Assembly (NCBI GenBank): GCA_030147525.1
Contig: JASBVF010000009.1
Location: 1-45,271 of the forward strand
DNA length: 45,271 nt
Direction of reading: 5' to 3'
From: Bacteroidota bacterium
GTDB lineage: Bacteria > Bacteroidota > Bacteroidia > Chitinophagales > Saprospiraceae
Under the pieces are notes generated by a model. That model did not search any database and had not been told where the DNA came from. It saw only the letters and a list, made by a program, of their open reading frames with translations. A program made the position numbers and the translations under genes. Positions 26,987 to 37,119 of the stretch are shown here, piece after piece. The stretch's first letter is position 1; each line of letters starts with the position of its first letter.

Positions 26987-27430
26987 TTACCTTTTATTTT
27001 GAAAAAACTGCGTCATCAAACCACTGCATTCGTCCATCATCACGCCAAACTCCACCTTGGTTTTGGGGTGAAGCAGCGCCTTTCCGAATCGCATAAAACC
27101 TCGTTTATCGTCGCTGGCGCCGTACACCAGCCTGCCCAATTGTGACCAACCCAGTGCTCCTGCACACATCACGCATGGTTCCAGCGTGACGTAGAGGGTG
27201 CATTCGTCAAGGTATTTACTACCCAGCGTGTTGGCAGCTGCCGTCAGGGCGAGCATCTCAGCGTGGGCTGTCACATCGTTCAGCAACTCCGTCTGGTTGT
27301 GAGCCCGTGCGATGATGCGATTGCGGCAAACAACGACCGCTCCGACCGGGATTTCATCTTTTTCAAAAGCTGCCTGCGCCTCCTGCAGGGCTTGTTTCAT
27401 AAAATGGGTATCGCTGAAAATAGTGAGCAT
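26987..27430 (-). CDS. tadA: tRNA adenosine deaminase (nucleoside deaminase)
   Basis: Zinc deaminase of 147 aa that converts adenosine-34 of tRNA-Arg(ACG) to inosine. The zinc and catalytic residues are in HAE (H56, E58) and PCVMC (C86, C89), followed by AGALGWSQLGRLVYGA. Length and the RNA-binding C-terminal region fit TadA better than cytosine or guanine deaminases. Its start codon directly abuts a mirrored repeat element and it is divergent from guaB. Confidence 0.93.
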   Translation of the reverse strand: MLTIFSDTHFMKQALQEAQAAFEKDEIPVGAVVVCRNRIIARAHNQTELLNDVTAHAEMLALTAAANTLGSKYLDECTLYVTLEPCVMCAGALGWSQLGRLVYGASDDKRGFMRFGKALLHPKTKVEFGVMMDECSGLMTQFFQNKR

Positions 27431-27604
27431 TTTTGGTAATTGGTGACTGGTGGCTGGTGAACGGGAAGCCGCCCGGTCATTTTGAAATAAATTTTTGCAA
27501 AGAAAACTAAGGCTTGGGACAAATGTTATTTGGTTTCAAAAATAGGGTTTTTATCAATGCCCGTAATTTTCCAATCATCAGTCACTAATTACCATTTACC
27601 AAAA
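27431..27604. repeat. mirrored repeat, unit TGGTGACTGG, between tadA and guaB
   Basis: The left arm (27431-27461; TTGGTGACTGGTGGCTGGTG) and the right arm (27571-27604) are imperfect reverse complements: the right arm read backwards is GGTAATTAGTGACTGATGATTGG. The loop is about 110 nt. The arms begin one base from the tadA start and end 16 bp before the guaB start, filling a divergent intergenic region. Confidence 0.7.
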
Positions 27605-27608
27605 ATAA

Positions 27609-29104
<1,496 letters not shown>

Positions 29105-29105
<1 letters not shown>

Positions 29106-29142
29106 TTGGGAATTAGGAAATTGGTAAATTGGGGAATTAGGA
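29105..29142. repeat. single-arm tandem-unit repeat, unit ATTGGGAATTAGGAA
   Basis: Degenerate copies of AATTGG and AATTAGG (TTGGGAATTAGGAAATTGG and continuing) fill the space between the guaB stop and the glycosylase start. No complementary arm was found. Composition differs sharply from the flanking genes. Confidence 0.65.
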
Positions 29143-29152
29143 CTGCCTGCGC

Positions 29153-29761
29153 ATGCAAAAACTGACAGCATCATTCTACACCCGTGAGGACGTCGTCCAA
29201 ATAGCCAAAGACCTCCTCGGCAAATACCTCGTTACCCGTTTCGACGGTCAAATTACTGCCGGCAAAATCGTCGAAACGGAAGCCTACCGTGGCCCCGACG
29301 ACAAAGCCTGCCACGCCTGGATGAATCGCCGCACCAACCGCACCGAAATCATGTTTGCCGAAGGCGGGCATGCTTACGTTTACCTTTGCTACGGCATTCA
29401 TCACCTGTTCAACATCGTTTCCGGTAAAAAAGACATGGCACACGCCATCCTAATCCGGGCCGTCGAACCCGTTGAAAATGTGGAATTGATGCTCAAACGC
29501 CGGAATTTAACCAAAATAACGCCCCGCCTGACGGCAGGCCCCGGCTCACTCACGCAGGCGCTCGGCATCCGCACAGAGCATACCGGGCAGAGCCTCGTCG
29601 CTGATGATTCACCGATTTGGTTAGAAGACCGGGGGGAGGAGGTTTTGGAAGAAAATATCATCGCCAGCCCGAGAGTCGGCATCGGTTATGCGGAGGAATG
29701 TGCGCTGTGGGACTGGCGGTTTCGGATGAGAGGGGCAAAATGGGCGAGTCCGGCGAAGTGA
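29153..29761 (+). CDS. mpg: DNA-3-methyladenine glycosylase (AAG/MPG family)
   Basis: Base-excision repair enzyme of 202 aa that removes alkylated purines. The family core is clear: LLGKYLVT, then KIVETEAYRGPDDKACHAW (the Glu of VETEAY activates water), then HAYVYLCYGIHHLFNIV and AGPGSLTQALGI. The length is usual for bacterial members. It is 47 bp downstream of guaB across a low-complexity repeat, so co-transcription is possible. Confidence 0.95.
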   Translation: MQKLTASFYTREDVVQIAKDLLGKYLVTRFDGQITAGKIVETEAYRGPDDKACHAWMNRRTNRTEIMFAEGGHAYVYLCYGIHHLFNIVSGKKDMAHAILIRAVEPVENVELMLKRRNLTKITPRLTAGPGSLTQALGIRTEHTGQSLVADDSPIWLEDRGEEVLEENIIASPRVGIGYAEECALWDWRFRMRGAKWASPAK

Positions 29762-29767
29762 ATTTTG

Positions 29768-29824
29768 CTCCCGCAGATTGACGCAGATTTTATTTTCAAA
29801 AAGAATCTGCGAAATCTGCGGGAG
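29768..29824. repeat. mirrored tandem-unit repeat, unit CGCAGATT
   Basis: The left arm (29768-29789) reads CTCCCGCAGATTGACGCAGA, the right arm (29804-29824) AATCTGCGAAATCTGCGGGA. They form a near-perfect 20-bp stem with a 14-nt loop of A/T residues. It starts 6 bp after the glycosylase stop and ends 15 bp before the first glycosyltransferase start. It lacks a T run directly after the stem. Confidence 0.9.
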
Positions 29825-29839
29825 ACGACAATTTCAAAA

Positions 29840-31069
29840 ATGCAATCAAAAAATAACCAACTCCACGTATTCATCATCGTCAACCGCCTTTACGAGTGGT
29901 CCCAGAATTTCATCACCCGGGAACTGACGGAACTCAACGAACACGGCGTCCGCATGCACATCGCCGCCCGTGAAATCGTCCAGCGTGACGACCTCACCGA
30001 GCGGGAAAAAAAGCTGCTACCCCTTGCCGTGATACTGCCTGAAAACCCATTCTTACCACGGTTTTTGATCAAACATTTGAAAACGAAAATCCGCTTTTTC
30101 GGCGGCTATCTGCGGGCGTGGCGGGCGCTTTTTTCGTTGAAACATAAGCCCTCGAAATTCTTCCGCAGCGTCGTTTGCCTCTTCCGGGCGGCGGCGATGG
30201 CCGAGTGGGTTGTTTCACAAAAAATCAACCTCATCCACGCACACTTCCTCACCGCCCCCACTGATACGGCGCTCTATCTTTCCAAAATTACAGGCATCCC
30301 CTACGGGGCCACGGCGTACGCCATGGACATTTACGTGGACAAAAGCGGCATTGTGGGTAAGCTGAAAAATGCTGCCTACGTTAACGGCACTACCCTTTAC
30401 AATGAAAATTCAATGAAAAAAATGGTGCCTGCATACCGGGACCACATCGTTACCCGCTATTACGGCATTCATACCTCTCCCGAACTGATGTCGCCACTGC
30501 CACACCAAACTTTCAATTTCATAGCTGTCGGCCGGTTGGTTGAAAAGAAAGGGTTTAAATACTTAATTGAAGCCTGCGACATACTTAAACACCAGGGCTT
30601 CGACTTTCACTGCGAGATCATCGGTAAGGGCCCACTCGAAGCGGAACTGGCAGGGCAAATCAAGGCATTACAATTGGAGAGTCACGTTTCGCTTACAGGT
30701 TACATGCCCCCTAACAAGATGCAAGACATGTATCGCAAGGGTGATGTTCTGGTGGCCCCCTGTGTCATTGCCAAAGATGGTGACGTGGACGGCCTGCCTA
30801 ATGTCTGTCTCGAGGCTATGAACTATGGCCTGCCCGTTATCAGTACCACCATCAGCGGCATCCCCGAGGGGGTGAATGACGGTGTGAATGGCTGGCTTAT
30901 TCCTCCCAATGACGCCGAAGAACTGGCGGAAGCCATGAGAAAAGCACTGCAAACCCCTGACCTCCTAACCATGCGGATAGCATCCCACCGGATGGTGTGC
31001 GATAAATTTGACGTCAAGAAAAATGCACTTCTGATCCGGGATTTGTTGGAAAGGCATCGCTTGAAGTGA
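29840..31069 (+). CDS. GT4-family glycosyltransferase (first tandem copy)
   Basis: Enzyme of 409 aa with the GT-B fold, likely to add a sugar to a cell-surface polysaccharide or lipid-linked intermediate. The start at 29840 (MQSKNNQLHVFIIVNRL) matches the paralogue downstream; the longer reading runs into a hairpin. Visible features are NLIHAHFLTAP, the nucleotide-sugar half with FNFIAVGRLVEKKGFKYLIEA, and the E-x7-E region CLEAMNYGLPVISTTISGIPE. The N-terminal ~170 residues are nearly the same as the next gene, and the C-terminal half is much less similar. Confidence 0.92.
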   Translation: MQSKNNQLHVFIIVNRLYEWSQNFITRELTELNEHGVRMHIAAREIVQRDDLTEREKKLLPLAVILPENPFLPRFLIKHLKTKIRFFGGYLRAWRALFSLKHKPSKFFRSVVCLFRAAAMAEWVVSQKINLIHAHFLTAPTDTALYLSKITGIPYGATAYAMDIYVDKSGIVGKLKNAAYVNGTTLYNENSMKKMVPAYRDHIVTRYYGIHTSPELMSPLPHQTFNFIAVGRLVEKKGFKYLIEACDILKHQGFDFHCEIIGKGPLEAELAGQIKALQLESHVSLTGYMPPNKMQDMYRKGDVLVAPCVIAKDGDVDGLPNVCLEAMNYGLPVISTTISGIPEGVNDGVNGWLIPPNDAEELAEAMRKALQTPDLLTMRIASHRMVCDKFDVKKNALLIRDLLERHRLK

Positions 31070-31119
31070 GCTTTTATATGACACAACTGTAAAAACCTGC
31101 TGGAAACAGAATCACAATA

Positions 31120-32346
31120 ATGCAATTAAAAAATAACCAACTCCATGTCCTCATCATCATCAACCGCCTACACGAGTGGTCCCAGAATTTCATCACCCGG
31201 GAACTGACGGAACTCAACGAGCAGGGCGTCCGCATGCACATCGCCACCCGCAAAATCGTACAGCGGGACGACCTCACCGAGCGGGAAAAAAAGCTACTGT
31301 CCCTTGCCAAGCTGCTGCCTGAAAATCCCTTTTTGCCTAAATTTTGGATAAAAATTGTAAAAACAAAACTCCGCTACACCGGCGGCTACCTGCGGGCGTG
31401 GCGGGCGCTTTTTTCGTTGAAACACAAGCCTTCTAAATTCTTCCGCAGCGTCATTTGCCTCTTTAGGGCGGCAGCCGTGGCCGAGTGGGTCGTTTCACAA
31501 AAAATCAACCTCATCCACGCCCACTTCCTTACCGCCCCCGGCGACACGGCACTCTACCTCTCCAAAATCACCGGCATCCCCTACGGCGGCACCGCCCACG
31601 CCATGGACATCTACACCGACAACAGCGGCCTCGTCGGCAAAATCGCCAACGCCGCCTACCTCAGCACCTGCACCGCCGCCAACGAGCAGTACCTGAAAAC
31701 GCTCCCCGGCGTCGAACCTGAAAAAATCCGCAAACTTTACCACGGCATCGAAATTCAGCCCGAAGAACCAAAGCCAGAAAACCATCGCCCCTTTACCTTC
31801 ATCGCCGTCGGGCGGATGGTGGAAAAAAAGGGTTTTAAATTTCTGATCGAGGCGTGCAGTTTTTTGAAAAAACAGGGCCTCGATTTTCAACTGAACTTCA
31901 TCGGCAACGGTCCGCTGGAGGAGGAACTGAAAGCACAGGCGCAGTCGCTCGGCCTCGCTGACCGCCTGCATTTCAAAGGCATGTTCCCGCCCAATAGCAT
32001 GGGCGAACAGTACCGCCAGGCCGACGTGCTCGTCATGCCCTCCATCGTTGACCCCTCCGGCGACCGGGACGGCCTGCCAAACGTCTGCCTCGAAGCCATG
32101 AACCACGGCCTGCCCATCGTCGGCAGCAACGTCTCCGGCATCCCGGAGGGCGTGGTTCACGGTGAAAACGGCTGGCTCGTCCCTCCCGGCGACTCCGAAA
32201 AACTGGCCGAAGCGATGGCCGAAGCCATTCAACACAAAAATTTATTTGAAATGAAACAAGCAGCACGGCGGATGGCTATCGGGCATTTCAGCCTCGAAAA
32301 CAACATCCGGGCGCTGCGCAAACTGATGGAAGGAGTGGGCAAGTAG
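31120..32346 (+). CDS. GT4-family glycosyltransferase (second tandem copy)
   Basis: Enzyme of 408 aa, paralogue of the preceding gene. It keeps INLIHAHFLTAPGDTALYLS, FTFIAVGRMVEKKGFKFLIEA and CLEAMNHGLPIVGSNVSGIPE. Between the two proteins the middle (residues ~185-225, after the HAMDIY segment) and the donor-binding half diverge strongly, so sugar donor or acceptor may differ. The 50-bp gap between the two genes has no promoter box. The stop is the first base pair group of a mirrored repeat leading into asnB. Confidence 0.92.
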   Translation: MQLKNNQLHVLIIINRLHEWSQNFITRELTELNEQGVRMHIATRKIVQRDDLTEREKKLLSLAKLLPENPFLPKFWIKIVKTKLRYTGGYLRAWRALFSLKHKPSKFFRSVICLFRAAAVAEWVVSQKINLIHAHFLTAPGDTALYLSKITGIPYGGTAHAMDIYTDNSGLVGKIANAAYLSTCTAANEQYLKTLPGVEPEKIRKLYHGIEIQPEEPKPENHRPFTFIAVGRMVEKKGFKFLIEACSFLKKQGLDFQLNFIGNGPLEEELKAQAQSLGLADRLHFKGMFPPNSMGEQYRQADVLVMPSIVDPSGDRDGLPNVCLEAMNHGLPIVGSNVSGIPEGVVHGENGWLVPPGDSEKLAEAMAEAIQHKNLFEMKQAARRMAIGHFSLENNIRALRKLMEGVGK

Positions 32347-32435
32347 GCCGGTAAGCCGGTAGGCAAGTAGGCGAGTCCCAAAGCGGGTGCCTGCATGCCT
32401 ACTCGCCTACTCGCCTACTCGCCTACCGGCCTACT
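32343..32435. repeat. mirrored tandem-unit repeat, unit GTAGGCGA
   Basis: The left arm (32343-32376) starts GTAGGCCGGTAAGCCGGTAG, the right arm (32397-32435) ends CTACTCGCCTACCGGCCTAC. Both are arrays of GTAGGCGA/TCGCCTAC and form a long G/C-rich stem with a ~20-nt loop. It begins inside the glycosyltransferase stop codon and ends 5 bp before the asnB ATG. Confidence 0.92.
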
Positions 32436-32440
32436 AAAAA

Positions 32441-34201
32441 ATGTGTGGAATCACAGGCATACTCACCCTCGACGGCTCGCCCGCAAAGCGTGAAACCGTC
32501 GAAAAAATGAACGGCACCATCGCCCACCGGGGGCCGGACGGGCACGGCTTTTTTGTGGACGGTTCCGTCGGCCTCGGCCATCGCCGGCTCAGCATCATCG
32601 ACCTGGAGTCGGGCAGCCAGCCCATGCATTCGGCCAACGGGCAGGCGACCCTCGTCTTCAACGGCGAGATTTACAACTATCCCACACTGCGGGAGGATTT
32701 GCTGAAAAAAGGCTACCCGTTCCAGACACACAGCGACACGGAATGCATCCTGGCGCTGTACCAGCTGGAGGGCGAGGAGGGTTTCAAAAAACTCTCCGGC
32801 ATGTTCGCTTTCGCCCTTTGGGACAACCGGCAGCAGCGCCTGCTGCTCGTGCGGGACCGGACGGGCATGAAGCCGCTTTACTTCGCCACCGTCAGGGGTC
32901 ATTTTGTTTTTGCTTCTGAAATAAAAGCCATCCGGGCGGCCTTCCCCGAAGTGGAGGAAATCGACCGGAGTGCCGTGAATTTTTACTTTTCCCGGCAGTA
33001 CATCGGCGGCGAGACGACCATTTTTCAAAAAGTAAAAAAAGTGAAACCCGGCGCCTGGCTCGACGTGCGGCCGGAGGGGAAGATTAGCGAGAGGCAGTAT
33101 TGGCAACTCTCGCCTGTTTCACCCAAAAAAATTAGCCTTGAAGAGGCTGAAAAACAAACTGACGAACTCCTCGCCAACGCCGTCCGCTCGCACCTCATCG
33201 CCGACGTGCCCGTGGGAGTTTTCCTCAGCGGCGGGCTGGACAGCAGCACAGTGCTCTCCTACGCCGCCGAGCAATCGGAGCGGAAGCTGCAAACTTTTTC
33301 GGTGGGTTTCGGTGAAAACAACGAACTGAACGAGACGCATTTTGCCAAAAAACTGGCGCAGCACTACGGCACGGAACACCACGAAATCCACGTGACCGAG
33401 CCGGAGGTGCTCGAATGCCTGCCGCACATCATCCGGCACATGGACCAACCGCTGGCCGACTACGCCGTGCTGCCGACTTACGTGATGAGCCGTTTCGCTG
33501 CGCAACACGTTAAGGTCGTGCTGTCCGGCGAGGGCGCCGACGAGCTGTTCGGCGGGTACAAACGCTACCACGCTTACGCACTCTTCGACCGGCTGCCGTT
33601 CAGCGGTTTTTTTAAAAACTGGCTGCCGAACCCCAGCGTTTTCAAGCCCTGCGACCGGAAGAAGTTGCTCAACCCCGATGTTTTTATTGAAAACCCGCTG
33701 CTGCCGCAGGAGCAGCAGTTGATGTTTGACAAAAACTACTTCGCCCCGGCAGGCCATGTGAACAGCATGCTCTACACCGACCTGCACAACTGGCTGGTGG
33801 ACGACCTGCTGATGAAGGTGGATAAAATGGGCATGCTCGCCTCCCTCGAAGCCCGCATCCCCTTCCTTGACCACATGCTCGTAGAGTACATCGCCTCTCT
33901 CGACGGCCGGCTGAAGGTGAGTTTAAAAGAGAAAAAAATCCTGCTGCGCCGGGTGGCTGCGAAGCGCCTTCCCCCGGCGGTTTTCAACCGCCCGAAACAC
34001 GGCTTCACGGTGCCCGTCGGCGACTGGCTGCGGGGCGCCCTGCGGGAAACGTTCGAGGAAGTGGTGCTGAATGACCCGTCGAACGCCGCCTGGTTCGATA
34101 TGGATTCTTTGAAAAAACTGTTTGCGGAGCATTTAAAGGGGAAGAATCACCGGTTGCAGTTGTGGGCGGTGCTGGTGTTTTGTTTGTGGGTAAAGAATTG
34201 A
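32441..34201 (+). CDS. asnB: asparagine synthase (glutamine-hydrolysing)
   Basis: Enzyme of 586 aa with an N-terminal class II glutaminase (Cys2 after removal of Met; MCGITGILT) and a C-terminal ATP pyrophosphatase synthetase domain with SGGLDSS (263-269). SGEGADELFGGYKRY follows in the second domain. It makes asparagine from aspartate, glutamine and ATP; copies in polysaccharide clusters may amidate sugars or amino acids on glycans. The ATG is 5 bp after a long hairpin that could affect translation. A degraded relative of its 3' end lies at 34962-35025. Confidence 0.93.
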   Translation: MCGITGILTLDGSPAKRETVEKMNGTIAHRGPDGHGFFVDGSVGLGHRRLSIIDLESGSQPMHSANGQATLVFNGEIYNYPTLREDLLKKGYPFQTHSDTECILALYQLEGEEGFKKLSGMFAFALWDNRQQRLLLVRDRTGMKPLYFATVRGHFVFASEIKAIRAAFPEVEEIDRSAVNFYFSRQYIGGETTIFQKVKKVKPGAWLDVRPEGKISERQYWQLSPVSPKKISLEEAEKQTDELLANAVRSHLIADVPVGVFLSGGLDSSTVLSYAAEQSERKLQTFSVGFGENNELNETHFAKKLAQHYGTEHHEIHVTEPEVLECLPHIIRHMDQPLADYAVLPTYVMSRFAAQHVKVVLSGEGADELFGGYKRYHAYALFDRLPFSGFFKNWLPNPSVFKPCDRKKLLNPDVFIENPLLPQEQQLMFDKNYFAPAGHVNSMLYTDLHNWLVDDLLMKVDKMGMLASLEARIPFLDHMLVEYIASLDGRLKVSLKEKKILLRRVAAKRLPPAVFNRPKHGFTVPVGDWLRGALRETFEEVVLNDPSNAAWFDMDSLKKLFAEHLKGKNHRLQLWAVLVFCLWVKN

Positions 34202-34221
34202 GGATATTTCAATTTGGCACC

Positions 34222-34613
34222 TCAAAGCGCAGCCATATCCACCAACCGAAGCCCTGTTATCCTCGAATAATGCTTCGTATTCGTTGAAGCTATCCGAAGT
34301 TGATTTCTCTTGGCAGTAGCGCCGATCAAGATGTCTTCTATGTCAATCATTTGGCCTTTCCGTTGAAGTTCGAGAAAGTCTCTTCCGGCAATTTTTGCGC
34401 TTTCCACATCGAAATCGAGGAGGGTCATATTTGAAAACAGTTGAAGCCAAAAGGCATCTTCGCCGGAGTTATCCCCTTTCCAAAGTTCAAAAACAGAGAT
34501 GGCGGTGATAGCAAAAGAATAATGGGAAATCCTACGAAACAGCAGGCTTTTCGATTTATCCTTTGCCCGCCGGTGGTCGATAAGGTGGAGGTATCAAGGC
34601 AGACTAATTCCAT
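34222..34613 (-). pseudogene. frameshifted vapC toxin gene
   Basis: Read from ATG 34613, the frame begins MELVCLDTSTL and then turns into nonsense. Moving one base at about 34579-34584 restores IDHRRAKDKSKSLLF, then AITAISVFELWKG, and finally joins the frame of the downstream reading (MTLLDFDVESAKI through DIEDILIGATAKR and NTKHYSRITGLRL). Together they make one full VapC of about 130 aa with all PIN segments (LDTS, FELWKG, DIEDILIGATA, TNTKHY). A single missing base therefore inactivates it, unless the sequence has an error there. The antitoxin gene upstream is intact and overlaps its start by 10 bp. Confidence 0.88.
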
Positions 34614-34846
34614 TGGTTGAGGGCTTTTCGCTTTTCCATGATGAGCCTATAATCCTCGTCTTTCATATCGGGCGCCTCAAGCAGAAGACGCTGCAATTCG
34701 GTCAGATCTGTTTTTTCTGGCTTTTGTGGTTTGCCCGTCTGTTTGTTTTGATATTTCTGCAATAGAAATTCAAGAAAATCAAACAGTTCCTGCTTGAGGT
34801 TGTCAGGCAATTGATTGATTTGTTTCAGAAATAGCTGTTCGGTCAT
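34604..34846 (-). CDS. DUF2281-like antitoxin of the broken third VapC pair
   Basis: Protein of 80 aa. ATG 34846 gives MTEQLFLKQINQLPDNLKQE, the usual DUF2281-like start, rather than an upstream in-frame start with unrelated sequence. The N-terminal helix LKQELFDFLEFLLQKY resembles that of the antitoxin at 14746-14976. The C-terminal half (LLLEAPDMKDEDYRLIMEKR) differs. It remains intact although its toxin is frameshifted, as expected if the antitoxin is harmless or still represses its own promoter. Confidence 0.8.
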   Translation of the reverse strand: MTEQLFLKQINQLPDNLKQELFDFLEFLLQKYQNKQTGKPQKPEKTDLTELQRLLLEAPDMKDEDYRLIMEKRKALNQWN

Positions 34847-34876
34847 TTTTTCAGAATTTTTCAATGGAGAACTATA

Positions 34877-34884
34877 CAAAGTTA
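34877..34884 (-). promoter_or_regulatory. -7 box of the third VapBC-like pair
   Basis: TAACTTTG on the minus strand matches TAnnTTTG, 30 nt before the antitoxin start. Confidence 0.5.
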
Positions 34885-34961
34885 ACGGGAGTTTCCTGAT
34901 TTGAAAATACCGGTAAGATTTTATATCCCTCTTGGTAATTTCAAAAAAGTCTATCACCATC

Positions 34962-35025
34962 TGGTTCGACCTGGATTTTTTGAAAAACTGTTTGCGGAGT
35001 ATTTGCGGGGTAAAATCACCTTTGG
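34962..35025 (+). pseudogene. remnant of an asnB-type 3' end
   Basis: These bases align with asnB 34091-34155: TGGTTCGA, TGGATT, TTTGAAAAA, CTGTTTGCGGAG and AATCACC recur in order. Translated with one frameshift it gives WFDLDFLK then LFAEYLRGK, against WFDMDSLKKLFAEHLKGK in AsnB. The divergence suggests the tail of a former second asnB rather than a fresh copy. The VapBC-like remnant lies between the two. Confidence 0.75.
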
Positions 35026-35044
35026 AGGAGTTTTAACTTGAGCA

Positions 35045-35569
35045 ATGAATAGAACTACTCATCGTTTCAAAACAAACTCAATCCAAAAAGACGTGCAAAC
35101 AAAATTCCGAACCCAATTCTTGAAATACTTCCTGCCCGCCATTTTATTAGTTCTCACCATTGCATCCGACGGCTGCAAAAAAGCATGCGAGATCCCTCCC
35201 GACGACCGAACCCTGAAAATCGTCGTTTTTGAATCTGGTGAAAATGCGGTTGAAATTTACAATGAAAAAGACTTCGTCATTACGGAGGATAGTGCGGTCA
35301 ATTTCCAAATTCCACCGGTGCTTGAATTTCATGAAGACCACGTTGATGCCCGATTCGTGATGGACTGCGATGCAAAGGAGACGGTCAAATATTTTGGCAT
35401 TTCCGTCAAAGGCCAATCCGTTGAACAGCTAAAGGTGACTATCAGTAAAACTTCCAACGAACATTGCGAATGCGGTGAAATGGCTGGAACGATAACGAGT
35501 ATTGTTGCTGCAAAAAATTCATTAGTGCAAGTTTCGCCGGGTGATCATTTTCTCAGAATTGAACTATAA
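35045..35569 (+). CDS. hypothetical exported protein
   Basis: Unrecognised protein of 174 aa. The N-terminus is long and basic (to residue ~25), then hydrophobic (YFLPAILLVLTIASDGC), suggesting an uncleaved anchor or a poor lipoprotein signal. The mature part has several cysteines (GCKKACEIPP, MDCDAK, EHCECGE) and alternating beta-type sequence. It stands alone between the broken toxin pair and the convergent flippase gene. No function can be given. Confidence 0.65.
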   Translation: MNRTTHRFKTNSIQKDVQTKFRTQFLKYFLPAILLVLTIASDGCKKACEIPPDDRTLKIVVFESGENAVEIYNEKDFVITEDSAVNFQIPPVLEFHEDHVDARFVMDCDAKETVKYFGISVKGQSVEQLKVTISKTSNEHCECGEMAGTITSIVAAKNSLVQVSPGDHFLRIEL

Positions 35570-35590
35570 AAACCGGAACTAAAATATTTT

Positions 35591-37099
35591 CTACTTCCTC
35601 ACCTTCCCCGCCCGCAACAACCTTCGCCAATCCTCCTCCTCCACAATCCCCGTCCCCCTTGCCAGCACGAGGTACACCAGCAGGTAAGCCACCGCCAGCA
35701 CGAAGAATCCTGCCGCTGCCGGCATTTCAACCTGGTATTTTAAAATAAAAACCGGCACGGCGGCCAGCGCTGCCACGCCGAGCGCCTTACCGTAAAACGC
35801 AAACGGGAACACTTCCGAAAACCGGATGTCCAGCAGCCGCCGGATGCGATCGAGGGCATACCACCAGGTGAAGGTATTGGCGATCAGCGAGGCCAGCGGC
35901 GGCCCGGCGATGCCCAGCCACATGACGAACGGCACGGACAGCGCAACGTTGATCACGAACAGGTAAATGGCGGCGTAGGTGATTTCCTTCGTGCTGCCGA
36001 GCGCCTTTTGCATGTTGCTGTACGATGCCACCCGTTGCAGTAAGATGAAGGTGTAAATGCGGAACGGAATGGCCGCATCGGCGTAGTTTTCCGGGAAGAG
36101 CAGGGCGATGAATTCCTCCGCTGCCACGATGAACACCATGACCAGCGGCAGCACGATGACCGTGACTTTGCGGATGCTTTTGTACCAAAGTGCGAGCAGC
36201 GGCTCTTTTTCGTTGCGGAGGTAGTGGCCGATGAGTTGAGGCATCATCACCGAGGCGATGGAGTAGGCGATGGTCGGGATGATCGGGATTTCGTAGGCTC
36301 CGGCGGTGTAGATGGCGAATGTGGCAGGCATAAACCACTGCACGATGTACTTGTCCACCTGCCGGTTGAGGCCCCAGAAAATCTGGGCGAGGCTGAGCGG
36401 TACGGAGTAAGTGAAAAGCTCCCGCACCGTGCCGGGCGGCAGCGGCTCCGCCGTTTCATTTTTAAATAAACGATGGAAAATACCGGCACTGATGGCCAGT
36501 CGCAGCACGCCGTACACCAGCAGTCCCCAGGTGATGCCTGCCACGGGGTTGGGCAGCAGCAGCGGGATGGTCATGGCGGCGAACTGGGTGAGACCGATGA
36601 AAAGATTCAGCCAGGCCGCCCCCTTCGCCCGGTCGAGGGCGATGAGGATATTGGGCATGGGCAGCGTAGGCAGTTCGAAAATGAGCAGACCCATCAGCGC
36701 CCAGATGAGCAGGCGCACCTCGCCGAAGCCCTCCCTCGTGGCGCCCACCCAGGCAATAGCCAGCATGACGATGGCCCCGGCGATGCTGAGCCAGAGCAGC
36801 GCCTTGCCGATGAGCAGGGCGACGCCCTTGCGGAGGTTGGGGTTGAGTTTTTCAAAAAAATAAAAAACGCTGTCGGGCAGGCCGAGCTGGCCGAAGGTTT
36901 GAGCGGTGCCGTAGATCGTGAGCAGGTAAAAAACGATGCCCGCTTCCTCCTCCGACAGGCTGTGCGTAAGGACGACCACGGCCATCAACTGTGCCAGGAT
37001 GGTAACGGCCCGGCTGATGGTGAAGATGCCCGCCTTGCGGGCCAGGCTCATGGGCTTTTTGCCGGAAGGTGGGTCGTTTTGATAATTTTTAGATGCCAA
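35591..37099 (-). CDS. polysaccharide flippase, Wzx/MOP superfamily
   Basis: Membrane protein of 502 aa with about 12-14 hydrophobic segments. It opens with a polar N-terminus and AGIFTISRAVTILAQLMAVVVLTHSLSEEEAG, typical of Wzx/RfbX-like oligosaccharide flippases that move lipid-linked sugar units across the inner membrane. Conserved features include QLGLPDSVFYFFEK and a mid-protein RQVDKYIVQWF. It fits with the two glycosyltransferases and asnB in the 30-34 kb block, though it lies on the opposite strand. Confidence 0.9.
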   Translation of the reverse strand: MASKNYQNDPPSGKKPMSLARKAGIFTISRAVTILAQLMAVVVLTHSLSEEEAGIVFYLLTIYGTAQTFGQLGLPDSVFYFFEKLNPNLRKGVALLIGKALLWLSIAGAIVMLAIAWVGATREGFGEVRLLIWALMGLLIFELPTLPMPNILIALDRAKGAAWLNLFIGLTQFAAMTIPLLLPNPVAGITWGLLVYGVLRLAISAGIFHRLFKNETAEPLPPGTVRELFTYSVPLSLAQIFWGLNRQVDKYIVQWFMPATFAIYTAGAYEIPIIPTIAYSIASVMMPQLIGHYLRNEKEPLLALWYKSIRKVTVIVLPLVMVFIVAAEEFIALLFPENYADAAIPFRIYTFILLQRVASYSNMQKALGSTKEITYAAIYLFVINVALSVPFVMWLGIAGPPLASLIANTFTWWYALDRIRRLLDIRFSEVFPFAFYGKALGVAALAAVPVFILKYQVEMPAAAGFFVLAVAYLLVYLVLARGTGIVEEEDWRRLLRAGKVRK

Positions 37100-37119
37100 A
37101 GTCAGTTATGGAAAGGATT

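Noticed and set aside
32343-32435. Simple intrinsic terminator after the second glycosyltransferase
   Set aside because: The stem is followed by only a short A run and the asnB ATG, not a T run, and the arms are tandem arrays like those at sites between divergent genes.
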